This document shows positions 15,998-27,903 of a stretch of 64,000 nt of DNA, piece after piece (positions within the stretch are counted from its first letter, which is position 1; every line of letters starts with the position of its first letter). Under the pieces are notes generated by a model. The model was given only the letters and a program-made list of their open reading frames with translations, did not search any database and had not been told where the DNA came from. The stretch is from JAOUJD01 sp963726405. Lineage in GTDB: Bacteria > Pseudomonadota > Gammaproteobacteria > Burkholderiales > Burkholderiaceae_F. The translations under genes were made by a program, and so were the position numbers. The stretch lies in assembly GCA_963726405.1 (NCBI GenBank), contig CAVSCF010000014.1, positions 62,001 through 126,000 of the forward strand, written 5' to 3'.

Positions 15998-17497
15998 CTA
16001 GCCGCCCAGGGCCCGCGTCACGGCGTCGGCACAGAGCTTCAGCAGGTACTGCGGCAGGATGCCGAGCACCAGCACCAGGGCACCGTTGATCGACAGCGCG
16101 ACACGCATGTCCGTCGTCGCCACGATCGCCGGCGTCGCGGCAAGCGAGGTCGCGGGTTCGTCGAAGTACATCGCCTTCACGACACGCAGGTAGTAAAAGG
16201 CGCCGATGACCGAGAACACGACGGCGAGGACAGCGAGCCATACCATGGCCGACGTCACGCCTTCGGACAGCAACGCCTGAAGCACGACGAGCTTGGCGTA
16301 GAAGCCGACGGTGGGCGGGATGCCGGCGAGCGAGAACATCAGCAGCAGCATCACGAACGCATACCAGGGACTGCGCCGGTTCAGGCCCTTGAGGTCGGCA
16401 ATCTCCTCCGCCTCGAAACCCTCGCGGGCGAGCAGGAGGATCACGCCGAAGGTGCCGAGCGTGGTCAGCGCGTAGGTGATCACGTAGAACATCGCCGCGC
16501 CGTAGGCGGTGGCCGTCGCCGCCGGATCGCCCTTCGTCACCCCGGACAGCATCGCGAGCAGCATGAAGCCCATCTGGGCGATGGTCGAGTAGGCCAGCAT
16601 CCGCTTCAGGTTGGTCTGCGCGATGGCGGTGAGGTTGCCGAGCACCAGCGACGCCACCGCCAGGACGATCAGCATCTTCTGCCAGTCGGCCGAGATCGGC
16701 AGCAGGCCTTCGACCAGGATGCGATAGCCGACGGCGAAGATCGCCAGCTTCGGGGCCGATCCGATGAGCAGCGTGACCGGCGTCGGTGCGCCCTGATAGA
16801 CGTCGGGCACCCACATGTGGAAGGGAACGGCACCGAGCTTGAACGCCAGGCCGGCGATGACGAACACCACTCCCAGCACCAGCGAGATGCGGCTCGCCAC
16901 CTGGCCGGTCGCCACGCGCCGCGCGAGTTCGTTGATGTCCAGCGTGCCGCTGCCTCCGTAGAGCATCGACATGCCATAGAGCAGGAAGCCCGAGGCGAGC
17001 GCTCCCAGCACGAAGTACTTCATCGCCGCCTCGCTCGACCGGGCGTCGTCGCGGCGCAGGGCGACCAGCGCGTACAGGGAGAGCGCCTGCAGTTCGAGGC
17101 CGAGGTAGATCACCAGCAGGTTGTTCGCCGAGATCATCAGCATGGTCCCGAGCAGCGCGAACAGGGTCAGCGTGAAGAGCTCGCCCTTCCACATGCCGCG
17201 GTCACGCGCATACCCCTGCGCATAGACGAGCATGAAGCCGACCGCCAGCACGGCGAAGAGCTTCAGCACGTTCGTCATCGGGTCGGTGACGTACATGCCG
17301 CCGAAGGCGTACATCACGATATCGTTCCCGGGGAACGACAGGATCACCACGGCGACCGCGACCAGGGCGAGCATCGACATCGCGTAGGTGACGTTGCGCC
17401 GGTCGTCGGGAACGAAGAGGTCCGCGATCAGGATCACGCACGCCGCGACCAGCAGCACGATCTCGGGCAACGCGGCGAGGTAGTTCATGGTGGCCAT
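15998..17497 (-). CDS. nuoN: NADH-quinone oxidoreductase subunit N
   Basis: An antiporter-like membrane subunit of complex I (499 aa, about 14 helices), one of the three proton-pumping modules. The conserved Lys-bearing helices around ALVALRRDDARSSEAAMKYF and FKLGAVPFHMWVPDVYQGAP are typical of NuoN. It is the last gene of the fourteen-gene operon and follows nuoM with a 12-bp gap. It begins at the ATG at 17497. No insertions or frameshifts. Confidence 0.96.
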   Translation of the reverse strand: MATMNYLAALPEIVLLVAACVILIADLFVPDDRRNVTYAMSMLALVAVAVVILSFPGNDIVMYAFGGMYVTDPMTNVLKLFAVLAVGFMLVYAQGYARDRGMWKGELFTLTLFALLGTMLMISANNLLVIYLGLELQALSLYALVALRRDDARSSEAAMKYFVLGALASGFLLYGMSMLYGGSGTLDINELARRVATGQVASRISLVLGVVFVIAGLAFKLGAVPFHMWVPDVYQGAPTPVTLLIGSAPKLAIFAVGYRILVEGLLPISADWQKMLIVLAVASLVLGNLTAIAQTNLKRMLAYSTIAQMGFMLLAMLSGVTKGDPAATATAYGAAMFYVITYALTTLGTFGVILLLAREGFEAEEIADLKGLNRRSPWYAFVMLLLMFSLAGIPPTVGFYAKLVVLQALLSEGVTSAMVWLAVLAVVFSVIGAFYYLRVVKAMYFDEPATSLAATPAIVATTDMRVALSINGALVLVLGILPQYLLKLCADAVTRALGG

Positions 17498-17509
17498 GGT
17501 CCGGTCGTC

Positions 17510-19015
17510 CTACTGCGCCGCAGTCGCCGTCGGCAGCTTGCTCTGCTGCACGTGCTCGATCAGCTGCTTCACCGAGGCATCCATCAGGTCGGTGACAGGC
17601 TTCGGATAGAGGCCCATCCACAGGACGGACGCCGCCAGCAGCACCAGGATGAGGAACTCGCGTCCGTTGATGTCGGTGAGCGCGGCGACGTTCTCGTTGG
17701 CGACCTCGCCGAACACCACGCGCTTGTACATCCAGAGCGAGTACGCAGCGCCGAACACCAGCGTGGTCGCCGCCGCCGCCGCGATCCAGAAGTCGTACTT
17801 CACGGCGCCCAGGATCACCATGAACTCGCCGACGAAGCCGCTGGTGGCAGGAAGGCCGGCGTTGGCCATCGCGAACAGCATGAAGAAGGCGGCGAACTTC
17901 GGCATGGTGTTGACGACGCCGCCGTAGTCGGCGATGGAGCGGGTGTGCATGCGGTCGTACATGACGCCGATGCAGAAGAACATCGCGCCCGAAATGAACC
18001 CGTGCGAGATCATCTGCACGATCCCTCCCGCCATGCCGACCGGCTCGAAGATGAAGAAGCCGAGCGTCACGAAACCCATGTGGGCGATCGACGAGTAGGC
18101 CACCAGCTTCTTCATGTCGGACTGCACCAGCGCCACGAGGCCGACGTAGATCACCGCGATCAGCGATAGCGCGATGATGAAGCCCGCCATGTGGTGCGAG
18201 GCGTCGGGCACGATCGGCAGCGAGAAGCGCAGGAAGCCGTACGCGCCGAGCTTCAGCATGATCGCGGCCAGCACGATGGAGCCGCCGGTCGGAGCCTCCA
18301 CGTGGGCGTCCGGCAGCCAGGTGTGCACCGGCCACATCGGCACCTTCACGGCGAACGCGGCAAGGAAGGCGACGAACAGCAGGATCTGCGGCGTCATGCC
18401 GATCTTCACCTGGTGCCAGTCGTAGATCCCGAACTTGCCGCCGGACACCGTGTAAAGGTAGACGAGCGCCACCAGCATCAGCAGCGACCCGGCCAGCGTG
18501 TACAGGAAGAACTTCAGCGCGGCGTAGACGCGGTTGGAGCCGCCCCAGATGCCGATGATGATGTACATCGGGATCAGGGTGGCCTCGAAGAACACGTAGA
18601 ACAGCAGGCCATCGGCCGCCGCGAACACGCCGATCATCAGTCCCGAAAGGATCAGGAAGGCCGCGTAGTACTGCGCGACGCGGCTCTCGATCACCTCCCA
18701 GCCCGCGAGCACCACGATCACCGTGATGAAGGCAGTCAGCAGCACGAACCACACCGAGATGCCGTCGATGCCGAGGTGGTAGTGCGCGTTGAGCCGCTCG
18801 ATCCACATCGCCTTCTCGACGAACTGCAATTGCGCGCTGGCGGCGTCGAAACCGGTCCACAGCGGGATGGTGACCAGCAGTCCGAGCAGGCTGCCGACGA
18901 GGGCGACCGTGCGGATGACACCGGCGTTGCCGTCGCGGCCGGCCGCGAGGATCAGCACGCCGAAGGCGATCGGGATCCAGATCGCGAGGCTCAGCCAGGG
19001 AGTCGTGTTGGCCAT
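17510..19015 (-). CDS. nuoM: NADH-quinone oxidoreductase subunit M
   Basis: A proton-pumping antiporter-like subunit (501 aa). The motif KVPMWPVHTWLPDAHVEAPT, and the SDMKKLVAYSSIAHMGFV segment after it, hold the conserved Lys/His/Glu of the pumping half-channels. Length is normal. It sits between nuoL and nuoN in the membrane arm, with 10-12-bp gaps on either side, implying one transcript with translational coupling or close re-initiation. Confidence 0.97.
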   Translation of the reverse strand: MANTTPWLSLAIWIPIAFGVLILAAGRDGNAGVIRTVALVGSLLGLLVTIPLWTGFDAASAQLQFVEKAMWIERLNAHYHLGIDGISVWFVLLTAFITVIVVLAGWEVIESRVAQYYAAFLILSGLMIGVFAAADGLLFYVFFEATLIPMYIIIGIWGGSNRVYAALKFFLYTLAGSLLMLVALVYLYTVSGGKFGIYDWHQVKIGMTPQILLFVAFLAAFAVKVPMWPVHTWLPDAHVEAPTGGSIVLAAIMLKLGAYGFLRFSLPIVPDASHHMAGFIIALSLIAVIYVGLVALVQSDMKKLVAYSSIAHMGFVTLGFFIFEPVGMAGGIVQMISHGFISGAMFFCIGVMYDRMHTRSIADYGGVVNTMPKFAAFFMLFAMANAGLPATSGFVGEFMVILGAVKYDFWIAAAAATTLVFGAAYSLWMYKRVVFGEVANENVAALTDINGREFLILVLLAASVLWMGLYPKPVTDLMDASVKQLIEHVQQSKLPTATAAQ

Positions 19016-19025
19016 GACTGTCCGC

Positions 19026-21050
<2,025 letters not shown>

Positions 21051-21060
21051 GTCCGCGCCC

Positions 21061-21366
21061 CTAGCCTTTCAGCGCGTCGAGTTCCTCGACGCTGATCGTG
21101 GACAGGTTGCGGAACAGGATGACGAGGATCGCGAGGCCGATGGCCGACTCGGCCGCCGCCACGGTCAGGATGAAGAACACGAACACCTGGCCGTGGTAGT
21201 CGCCCAGGTAGTGCGAGAAGGCGACGAAGTTGATGTTGACGGCGAGCAGCATCAGCTCGATCGCCATCAGGAGCACGATGAGGTTCTTGCGGTTCAGGAA
21301 GATGCCGACGACGCTGATCGCGAACAGCAGCGCGCCCACACCCAGATACCAGGACAGTGAAACCAC
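21061..21366 (-). CDS. nuoK: NADH-quinone oxidoreductase subunit K
   Basis: A small membrane subunit (101 aa, three helices) with the conserved membrane glutamates of the proton path in IELMLLAVN and in the AESAIGLAI segment. Length is the family norm. The gap to nuoJ is 28 bp; nuoL follows 10 bp downstream. Confidence 0.96.
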   Translation of the reverse strand: MVSLSWYLGVGALLFAISVVGIFLNRKNLIVLLMAIELMLLAVNINFVAFSHYLGDYHGQVFVFFILTVAAAESAIGLAILVILFRNLSTISVEELDALKG

Positions 21367-21394
21367 CCCTGCTCCCTCTCTGTCGTTCTTCTTG

Positions 21395-22012
21395 TCAGAC
21401 GTTCTTCGTTTGCCGCGCGTCCTGCTCGGTGGCCATCGCCACGAGCCGTACCCGGTCCTGCCGCCGCACCCTGACCTGGCGTGACGGGTCCTGCGACTTC
21501 GAATCCTTGCGACCGCGCAGCGTCAGCGCGATCGCCGCGATGATCGCCACCAGCAGGATCACGCCCGCGATCTGCAGCGGGAACACGTATTCCGTGAAGG
21601 TGAGCTTGCCCAGCGCGCGGATGTTGTCGACCCCGGCGATGCCGGGGCCGGCGAGGTTCATGCCCTGCCACGCCGGCTGCGACAGCACCAGCCACATCTG
21701 CAGGACGATCAGCGCGGCGATGCCGACACCCCAAGGCACGTTCCGCCAGAACCCCTGGCGCAGCCGGTCGACGTTGATGTCCAGCATCATCACCACGAAG
21801 AGGAACAGCACCATCACCGCGCCGACGTAGACCAGCACCAGCGCAATGGCGAGGAACTCCGCCGCAAGCAGGATCCACAGGCAGGCCGCAGAAAAGAACG
21901 CCAGCACCAGGAAGAGCACGGCGTGCACGGGGTTGCGGGCGGTGATCACGCGCACCGCGGCCAGCAGCATCACGCCGGCAAAGATCAGGAACAGGATGGC
22001 CTTGGCGTCCAT
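21395..22012 (-). CDS. nuoJ: NADH-quinone oxidoreductase subunit J
   Basis: A membrane subunit (205 aa, five helices) at the interface of NuoA, H and K. The conserved segment VYVGAVMVLFLFVVMMLDIN (about residues 60-80) contains the pi-bulge helix of TM3, important for coupling. The C-terminal 35 residues form a charged cytoplasmic tail rich in Arg, Lys and Gln. It lies 13 bp after nuoI. Confidence 0.96.
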   Translation of the reverse strand: MDAKAILFLIFAGVMLLAAVRVITARNPVHAVLFLVLAFFSAACLWILLAAEFLAIALVLVYVGAVMVLFLFVVMMLDINVDRLRQGFWRNVPWGVGIAALIVLQMWLVLSQPAWQGMNLAGPGIAGVDNIRALGKLTFTEYVFPLQIAGVILLVAIIAAIALTLRGRKDSKSQDPSRQVRVRRQDRVRLVAMATEQDARQTKNV

Positions 22013-22025
22013 GTCGTCTTGTCGT

Positions 22026-22514
22026 TCAGCGGTACTTCGCGTCCGCTTCGCGGTTCGCCGCCACTTCCTTCTCGTAGCGGTCGCCGATCGCGAGCAGCAT
22101 CGGCTTGGTGTAGTACAGGTCGCCCCGCTTCTCGCCGTGGTACTCGAGGATATGCGTCTCGACGATCGAGTCCACCGGGCAGCTCTCCTCGCAGAACCCG
22201 CAGAAGATGCACTTGGTCAGGTCGATGTCGTACCGGGTCGTCCGGCGCGTGCCGTCTTCACGGAGGTCGGACTCGATCGTGATCGCGAGCGCCGGGCAGA
22301 CGGCTTCGCAGAGCTTGCACGCGATGCAGCGTTCCTCGCCGTTCGGATAGCGGCGCAGCGCGTGCAGCCCGCGGAAACGCGGCGAGTACGGGGTCTTCTC
22401 CTCGGGATACTGGATCGTGATCTTGCGCGAGAAGGCGTACTTGCCCGTCAGGGCCAGGCCCTTGACGAGCTCCCTCAGGAGCAAGCTGTCGAAGAATTCG
22501 CGAATCGCGCCCAC
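22026..22514 (-). CDS. nuoI: NADH-quinone oxidoreductase subunit I
   Basis: The two-cluster ferredoxin subunit (162 aa) carrying 4Fe-4S clusters N6a and N6b in the peripheral arm. The two cysteine motifs CIACKLCEAVCP and CIFCGFCEESCP are complete. It passes electrons toward cluster N2 in NuoB. The N-terminal amphipathic segment is typical. It follows nuoH by 21 bp. Confidence 0.97.
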   Translation of the reverse strand: MGAIREFFDSLLLRELVKGLALTGKYAFSRKITIQYPEEKTPYSPRFRGLHALRRYPNGEERCIACKLCEAVCPALAITIESDLREDGTRRTTRYDIDLTKCIFCGFCEESCPVDSIVETHILEYHGEKRGDLYYTKPMLLAIGDRYEKEVAANREADAKYR

Positions 22515-22535
22515 GTCAGGTTCCGATGCGTCCTG

Positions 22536-23624
22536 CTACTTCCAGATGTTCCACGGCGTCTGCATCCAGACGGCGACGACGACCAGCCATACCAGGGTGA
22601 TGGGGATGAACACCTTCCAGCCGAGCCGCATGATCTGGTCGTAGCGGTAGCGCGGGAACGAAGCGCGGAACCAGATGAAAAGAGACACGACGAAGAAGAC
22701 CTTGGCGAACAGCCACACCCAGCCGGACAAACCGACCATCCACGCGGGGAACTGCACGCCGAGCAGCCGACCGAGGTCGACCGGCGCTCCCCAGCCGCCG
22801 AGAAACATGATCGTCGCCACCATCGACAGCAGGATCATGTTGGCGTACTCGGCGAGGAAGAAGATCGCGAAACTCATCCCCGAGTACTCGACCATGTGCC
22901 CGGCCACGATCTCCGATTCGCCTTCAACCACGTCGAAGGGATGCCGGTTGGTCTCCGCGACGGCCGAGACCACATAGATCACGAACAACGGCAGCAGCGG
23001 AAGCCAGTTCCACGACAGGAAGTTCAGTCCCTGGTCCGCGAAGATGCCCGCGTTCTGCTTCAGGACGATCTGCGTCAGGTTGAGCGTGCCCGACACCATC
23101 AGCACGGTCACGAGCACGAAGCCCATCGCCAGCTCGTAGCTGACCATCTGCGCCGACGCGCGCATCGCGCCAAGGAAGGAATACTTCGAGTTGGACGCCC
23201 AGCCGGCGATGATGACGCCGTAGACGCCCACCGAGGTGATCGCCATGATGAAGAGCAGGCCCGCGTTGATGTCGGCGAGGACCACGCCGGGCGCGAACGG
23301 GATCACCGCCCAGGCGGCGAGCGCCGGCATGATGATGATCACCGGCGCGAGGAAGTAGAGCCAGCCGTCCGCCTGCGACGGCGTGATCACTTCCTTGAAG
23401 ATGAGCTTGACGGCATCGGCGATCGGCTGCAGCAGGCCCCAGGGACCGACCCGATTCGGGCCGATGCGGATGTGCATCCAGCCGATGAGCTTGCGCTCCC
23501 AGAACGTGAGGTACGCCACGAAGAGCAGGATCGGCACGACGATCGCCACGATCCGCGCGAGCGACCACACGACGGGCCACGCTGCGCCGAGCGTCTGGCT
23601 GCCGTAGGCGGTAATGGCGTCCAT
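22536..23624 (-). CDS. nuoH: NADH-quinone oxidoreductase subunit H
   Basis: The quinone-channel membrane subunit (362 aa, eight helices). It has the FWERKLIGWMHIRIGPNRVG signature near the N-terminus and AETNRHPFDVVEGESEIVAG, which lines the quinone site. The start is the ATG at 23624, whose A overlaps the last base of the nuoG stop codon (TGATG), so translation is probably coupled. Confidence 0.97.
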   Translation of the reverse strand: MDAITAYGSQTLGAAWPVVWSLARIVAIVVPILLFVAYLTFWERKLIGWMHIRIGPNRVGPWGLLQPIADAVKLIFKEVITPSQADGWLYFLAPVIIIMPALAAWAVIPFAPGVVLADINAGLLFIMAITSVGVYGVIIAGWASNSKYSFLGAMRASAQMVSYELAMGFVLVTVLMVSGTLNLTQIVLKQNAGIFADQGLNFLSWNWLPLLPLFVIYVVSAVAETNRHPFDVVEGESEIVAGHMVEYSGMSFAIFFLAEYANMILLSMVATIMFLGGWGAPVDLGRLLGVQFPAWMVGLSGWVWLFAKVFFVVSLFIWFRASFPRYRYDQIMRLGWKVFIPITLVWLVVVAVWMQTPWNIWK

Positions 23625-25945
23625 CAGGCACGCTCCAGCGTGATCGGGCCGAACATCGCGCCGAGGGTGGCCGTCGATGCATGCGCGGCGGCAATGCGGA
23701 CCACCGCATCGGGCAGCGAATCGTCGAGCGCGACTTCGAGCAGCGCGGTCGACTGCCCCTGGCGCGCCCGCACCTTGTCGCCGGCGGCGACCTTGAACGC
23801 TTCCAGCGTCCGGGCGTTGGCCAGCGCGCGCGGGGGACGCGCCGCGCGGGTCGCCTGCAGCGGCGCGGAGCGGCGAACGATGGGGTCGCTGAAATAGATG
23901 GGGACGTCGGCGAGACGCTCGGCACCACCGGTCGTGGCGGGAGACGACGACGGCGCGAGGGCCACCCTGTTCGACAGCCTCGCGGCCACATCGGCCGGGA
24001 CGGCCTCGGCGCGGACCGCCTCGGGCGTCTCGTAGTCGAAGCCGGGCACCTCGAGCAGATTGCCCAGCACGCGCAGCACCTTCCAGCCCGGCCGCGCCTC
24101 CCCGGCCGGACGCACCGTTCCGTTGAAGCTCTGCACGCGACCCTCGCAGTTCACGAACGTGCCGGCGGTCTCGGTGAACGGCGCGATCGGCAGGATCGCA
24201 TCGGCGTATTCCATGGCGCCGTTGCGATATGGCGAGAAGGCGATCACCGTGTCGGCCTGCGCCAGCGCCTTGGCCGTTGCGGCCGGATCGGCCGTGTCGT
24301 AATCCGGCTCGACGTTCCACAGCAGCATCGCCTTGCGCGGTTGCGCGAGCATCTGGTGGGCGTTCAGGCCGCCCTTCTGCGGCAGCGCGCCGACAAGGTA
24401 GGCGCCGACGGTATTGCCCGCCTCCGTCAGCACGCCGAGTTGCGCGCCGGTGGCCTGTGCGATCCACTGCGCCCACGCGTGCAACTGCGCCGCTTGCGGA
24501 TGCTGGACCGCGGCGTTGCCGAGCAGGATCGCCTTGCGCTCGCCGGACAGGAGGCTCGCCGCGATCTGCTTTGCTGCGTCGTCCGCGGCCCCGGCTCCGG
24601 CCGGGGCCGGCTCGCCGCGCTCCGCGGCTATCGCCGCCGCAATGGAGGACAGCGCCTGGACCCACGCGCTCGGCCGCACGATGACCTTGTTCGCAACCGG
24701 CATCAGCAGGTCGTCGTCCGCGGCGTGCACCACCGTCAGGCGGCAGCCGTGCTTGGTCGCATGCCGCAGGCGCGCGGACAGCAGCGGCTGGTCCTGGCGC
24801 AGGAACGAGCCGATCAGCAGCGCGCGGTCGAGGCGGTTGATGTCCGCCACCTTCAGGCCCAGCCATGGCGCGCCTTCGCGCTGGCCGTCGAGTGCGAAGT
24901 CGGACGCGCGCAGGCGGAAGTCGATGTTGTCCGAGCCGAGCCCGCGCACCAGCTTCGTCAGGAGGTGCAGTTCCTCGAGCGTGCTGTGGGGAGCGGCCAG
25001 GGCGCCGATGGCGGCAGCCCCATGCTCGGCCCGCACGTGCGACAGCGCGTGCGCCACGTACTCCAGCGCGACGCTCCAGTCGACTTCGCGCCACGTGTTG
25101 TCCTGCTTGAGCATCGGGCGGAGCAGTCGATCCGCGGCGTAGAGGCCCTCGTACGAGAAGCGGTCCCGGTCGGACAGCCACTGCTCGTTGACGTCCTCGT
25201 TTTCCAGCGGAAGCACGCGCATCACGCGCTGGTTCTTCACCTGGACGATCAGGTTGGCGCCGAGCGAGTCGTGCGGGCTGATCGACTTGCGGCGCGACAG
25301 CTCCCACGGGCGCGCCTCGTAGCGGAACGGCTTGCTGGTGAGGGCGCCGACCGGGCACAGGTCGATCATGTTGCCCGACAGTTCGGAGTCGACGCCGCGG
25401 CCGACGAAACTCATGATCTCGGAGTGCTCGCCGCGGCCCGCCATGCCGAGTTCCATCTGGCCCGCGATCTCCAGCCCGAAGCGCACGCAGCGCGTGCAGT
25501 GGATGCAGCGGGTCATCTCCTCCGCGGAGATGAGCGGACCCATGCTCTTGTGGAAAACGACGCGCTTGGGCTCCGCGTAACGGCTCGCCGATCCGCCGTA
25601 ACCCACCGCGAGGTCCTGCAACTGGCACTCGCCCCCCTGGTCGCAGATCGGGCAGTCGAGCGGATGGTTGATCAGCAGGAACTCCATCACGGACTTCTGC
25701 GCCTGCTTGGCCTTGTCCGAATGGGTGCGGACGATCATGCCCGGGGTCACCGGAGTGGCGCAGGCGGGCAGCGGCTTGGGCGCCTTCTCCACGTCGACCA
25801 GGCACATGCGGCAGTTGGCCGCGATGCTGAGCTTCTTGTGGTAGCAGAAGTGCGGGACGTAGATGTCCAGGCGACTGGCGGCCTCCATCACCATGGAGCC
25901 TTCCGGCACCTCGACCTTGCGGCCGTCGATTTCGACTTCAACCAT
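23624..25945 (-). CDS. nuoG: NADH-quinone oxidoreductase subunit G
   Basis: The large iron-sulfur subunit (773 aa). The N-terminal 2Fe-2S ferredoxin domain has CRMCLVDVE and the related cysteines; a His-Cys motif (HCTRCVRF) and further cysteines ligate 4Fe-4S clusters; the long molybdopterin-oxidoreductase-like domain follows. The C-terminal third is Ala/Pro-rich and variable, as usual in betaproteobacteria. The preceding gap to nuoF (138 bp) is unusually long for this operon and contains two hairpins. Confidence 0.96.
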   Translation of the reverse strand: MVEVEIDGRKVEVPEGSMVMEAASRLDIYVPHFCYHKKLSIAANCRMCLVDVEKAPKPLPACATPVTPGMIVRTHSDKAKQAQKSVMEFLLINHPLDCPICDQGGECQLQDLAVGYGGSASRYAEPKRVVFHKSMGPLISAEEMTRCIHCTRCVRFGLEIAGQMELGMAGRGEHSEIMSFVGRGVDSELSGNMIDLCPVGALTSKPFRYEARPWELSRRKSISPHDSLGANLIVQVKNQRVMRVLPLENEDVNEQWLSDRDRFSYEGLYAADRLLRPMLKQDNTWREVDWSVALEYVAHALSHVRAEHGAAAIGALAAPHSTLEELHLLTKLVRGLGSDNIDFRLRASDFALDGQREGAPWLGLKVADINRLDRALLIGSFLRQDQPLLSARLRHATKHGCRLTVVHAADDDLLMPVANKVIVRPSAWVQALSSIAAAIAAERGEPAPAGAGAADDAAKQIAASLLSGERKAILLGNAAVQHPQAAQLHAWAQWIAQATGAQLGVLTEAGNTVGAYLVGALPQKGGLNAHQMLAQPRKAMLLWNVEPDYDTADPAATAKALAQADTVIAFSPYRNGAMEYADAILPIAPFTETAGTFVNCEGRVQSFNGTVRPAGEARPGWKVLRVLGNLLEVPGFDYETPEAVRAEAVPADVAARLSNRVALAPSSSPATTGGAERLADVPIYFSDPIVRRSAPLQATRAARPPRALANARTLEAFKVAAGDKVRARQGQSTALLEVALDDSLPDAVVRIAAAHASTATLGAMFGPITLERA

Positions 25946-26083
25946 TGGCGCAGGCGCAGCTCGTGTACGCGAGCGCTGCGCGCTCGCACGTGCACTCGCT
26001 GCGATCAGTTAGATGGGCGAGCTTCGGGCGGCCGGGCGCTCGCCCATGATTCAAAGACACGAAAGACCGGGTGGCGGCCGTAG
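25946..26083 (-). other. 138-bp nuoF-nuoG gap with two perfect stem-loops
   Basis: 25969-25987 is GCGAGCGC-TGC-GCGCTCGC (8-bp stem, 3-nt loop), just ahead of nuoG. 26014-26046 is TGGGCGAGC / GCTCGCCCA (9-bp stem, 15-nt loop). Neither is followed by a T run, so they are not classic terminators. They may be mRNA-stabilising or processing sites, or REP-like elements. No gene fits here. Confidence 0.75.
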
Positions 26084-27388
26084 TCATGTGTACTCCGGCA
26101 CCAGGCAATGCTTGTGTTCGATGTGGTGCTCGAACTCGCTGCGGAAATGCTTGATGAACGCCCGCACCGGCATCGCGGCGGCATCGCCCAGCGCGCAGAT
26201 CGTGCGGCCCTGGATGTTGTCGGCGACCGAATTCAGGAGGTCGAGGTCCTCGGGACGGCCTTGCCCGTGTTCGATTCGGTGCACCACGCGATACAGCCAG
26301 CCCGTTCCTTCGCGGCACGGCGTGCACTGGCCGCACGACTCTTCGTAATAGAAGTACGACAGCCGCTCGAGCGACCGCACCATGCAGCGGGTCTCGTCCA
26401 TCACGATGACGGCGCCGGATCCGAGCATCGACCCCGCCTTCGCGATCGAGTCGTAGTCCATGTCAGTGGCCATCATCACGTCGCCCGGCAGCACCGGCAT
26501 CGACGACCCGCCCGGAATCACCGCCTTGATCTTCCTGCCGCCGCGCATGCCGCCGGCGAGTTCGAGCAGCTTCGCGAATGGCGTGCCCATCGGCACCTCG
26601 TAGTTGCCCGGCGCCTCGATGTCGCCCGACATCGAGAAGATCTTGGTGCCGCCGTTGTTCGGCTTGCCGAGGTCCAGGAAGGCCTGACCACCCTGGTTGA
26701 TGATGTATGGCACCGCGGCGAACGTCTCGGTGTTGTTGATCGTGGTCGGCTTGCCGTACAGGCCGTAGCTCGCCGGGAACGGCGGCTTGAAGCGCGGCTG
26801 GCCCTTCTTGCCCTCGAGCGACTCGAGCAGCGCGGTTTCCTCGCCGCAGATGTAGGCGCCGTAGCCGTGCGAAGCGTGCAGCTCGAACGAGAACTCCGAG
26901 CCCATGATGTTCCGGCCCAGGTAGCCCGCCTTGCGTGCTTCCTCGAGTGCCTCCTCGAAGCGCTTGTACTCGGCCCAGATCTCGCCGTGGATGTAGTTGT
27001 AGCCGACGCTGATCCCCATCGCATACGCCGCGATCGCCATGCCCTCGATGACCATGTGCGGGTTGTAGCGCAGGATGTCGCGATCCTTGAACGTGCCCGG
27101 CTCGCCCTCGTCGGAATTGCAGACGAGGTACTTCTGCCCCGGGAACTGGCGCGGCATGAAACTCCACTTCAGTCCGGTCGGGAAGCCCGCGCCGCCGCGG
27201 CCGCGCAACGCCGATTTCTTCACCTCGGCAATGACGGCATCGGCCGGGATCTGCTCCTTGAGAATCTTGCGCAGCGCCGAATACCCGCCGCGCTCCTCGT
27301 AGTCGCGCAGTTGCCAGTTGTCCCCGTTCAGTCCGTCCAGGATGACGGGCTTCAGGTGACGACCATGGAAACACGTCTGCGCGCTCAT
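26084..27388 (-). CDS. nuoF: NADH-quinone oxidoreductase subunit F
   Basis: The NADH- and FMN-binding subunit (434 aa) where electrons enter complex I. It has RGRGGAGFPTGLKW (NADH/FMN loop), the YICGEETALLESLEG segment, and the 4Fe-4S (N3) cysteines in ESCGQCTPCREG. The start is the ATG at 27388, overlapping the end of nuoE by 4 bp (nuoE stop at 27385). Length normal. Confidence 0.97.
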   Translation of the reverse strand: MSAQTCFHGRHLKPVILDGLNGDNWQLRDYEERGGYSALRKILKEQIPADAVIAEVKKSALRGRGGAGFPTGLKWSFMPRQFPGQKYLVCNSDEGEPGTFKDRDILRYNPHMVIEGMAIAAYAMGISVGYNYIHGEIWAEYKRFEEALEEARKAGYLGRNIMGSEFSFELHASHGYGAYICGEETALLESLEGKKGQPRFKPPFPASYGLYGKPTTINNTETFAAVPYIINQGGQAFLDLGKPNNGGTKIFSMSGDIEAPGNYEVPMGTPFAKLLELAGGMRGGRKIKAVIPGGSSMPVLPGDVMMATDMDYDSIAKAGSMLGSGAVIVMDETRCMVRSLERLSYFYYEESCGQCTPCREGTGWLYRVVHRIEHGQGRPEDLDLLNSVADNIQGRTICALGDAAAMPVRAFIKHFRSEFEHHIEHKHCLVPEYT

Positions 27389-27903
27389 CGGTCCCGCTTC
27401 GCCTGCTTGAGTTCCGCGAGGAGCGCATCGAGCTTCTCGTTGCTCATGAAGCTTTCCATGCGCTCGTTGTTGACCAGCAGCACCGGCGCATCGCCGCACG
27501 CGCCCAGGCACTCGCCTTCCTTCAGCGTGAAGCAGCCGTCTTCGGTCGTTTCGCCGAAGCCGACGCCGAGCTTCTCCTTCAGGTGCGCCGCGGCGCGATT
27601 CGCGCCCGACAGCGCGCACGGCAGGTTGGTGCACACGGTGATCTTGAAGCGGCCGGGCGCCTCGAGGTTGTACATTCCGTAGAAGCTTGCGACCTCGTAC
27701 ACGGCGATGGGCGGCATGTCGAGATAGCCGGCCACCTCCTCGATCGCTTCCTTCGACAGCCAGCCCAGCTGCCCCTGCGCGATCGCCAGCGCCGCCATCA
27801 CCGCCGAGGCCTTGTGCTCGGCCGGATACTTCGCGATCTCGCGATCGATGCGGCGATACGTCTCGGGCGTGAGCAGCAATGCGCTCTGCGGCACGGCGCT
27901 CAT
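27385..27903 (-). CDS. nuoE: NADH-quinone oxidoreductase subunit E
   Basis: A thioredoxin-like 2Fe-2S subunit (172 aa from the chosen start). Cluster N1a ligands are in CTNLPC and CLGACGDAP. I place the start at the ATG at 27903, since the family homology begins about 10 residues later. An in-frame ATG at 27969 would add a 22-residue tail encoded entirely by the duplicated linker region upstream. The stop codon of an upstream mini-ORF (27980-27900) overlaps this start as ATGA, which could couple translation. Confidence 0.94.
   Translation of the reverse strand: MSAVPQSALLLTPETYRRIDREIAKYPAEHKASAVMAALAIAQGQLGWLSKEAIEEVAGYLDMPPIAVYEVASFYGMYNLEAPGRFKITVCTNLPCALSGANRAAAHLKEKLGVGFGETTEDGCFTLKEGECLGACGDAPVLLVNNERMESFMSNEKLDALLAELKQAKRDR

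Noticed and set aside
22536..25805. Very long minus-strand reading frame of over 1000 codons spanning nuoH and most of nuoG
   Set aside because: Only the nuoH part is real coding. The upstream portion is the wrong frame of nuoG, with Arg/Pro/Gly-rich composition typical of GC-rich antisense or off-frame translation.
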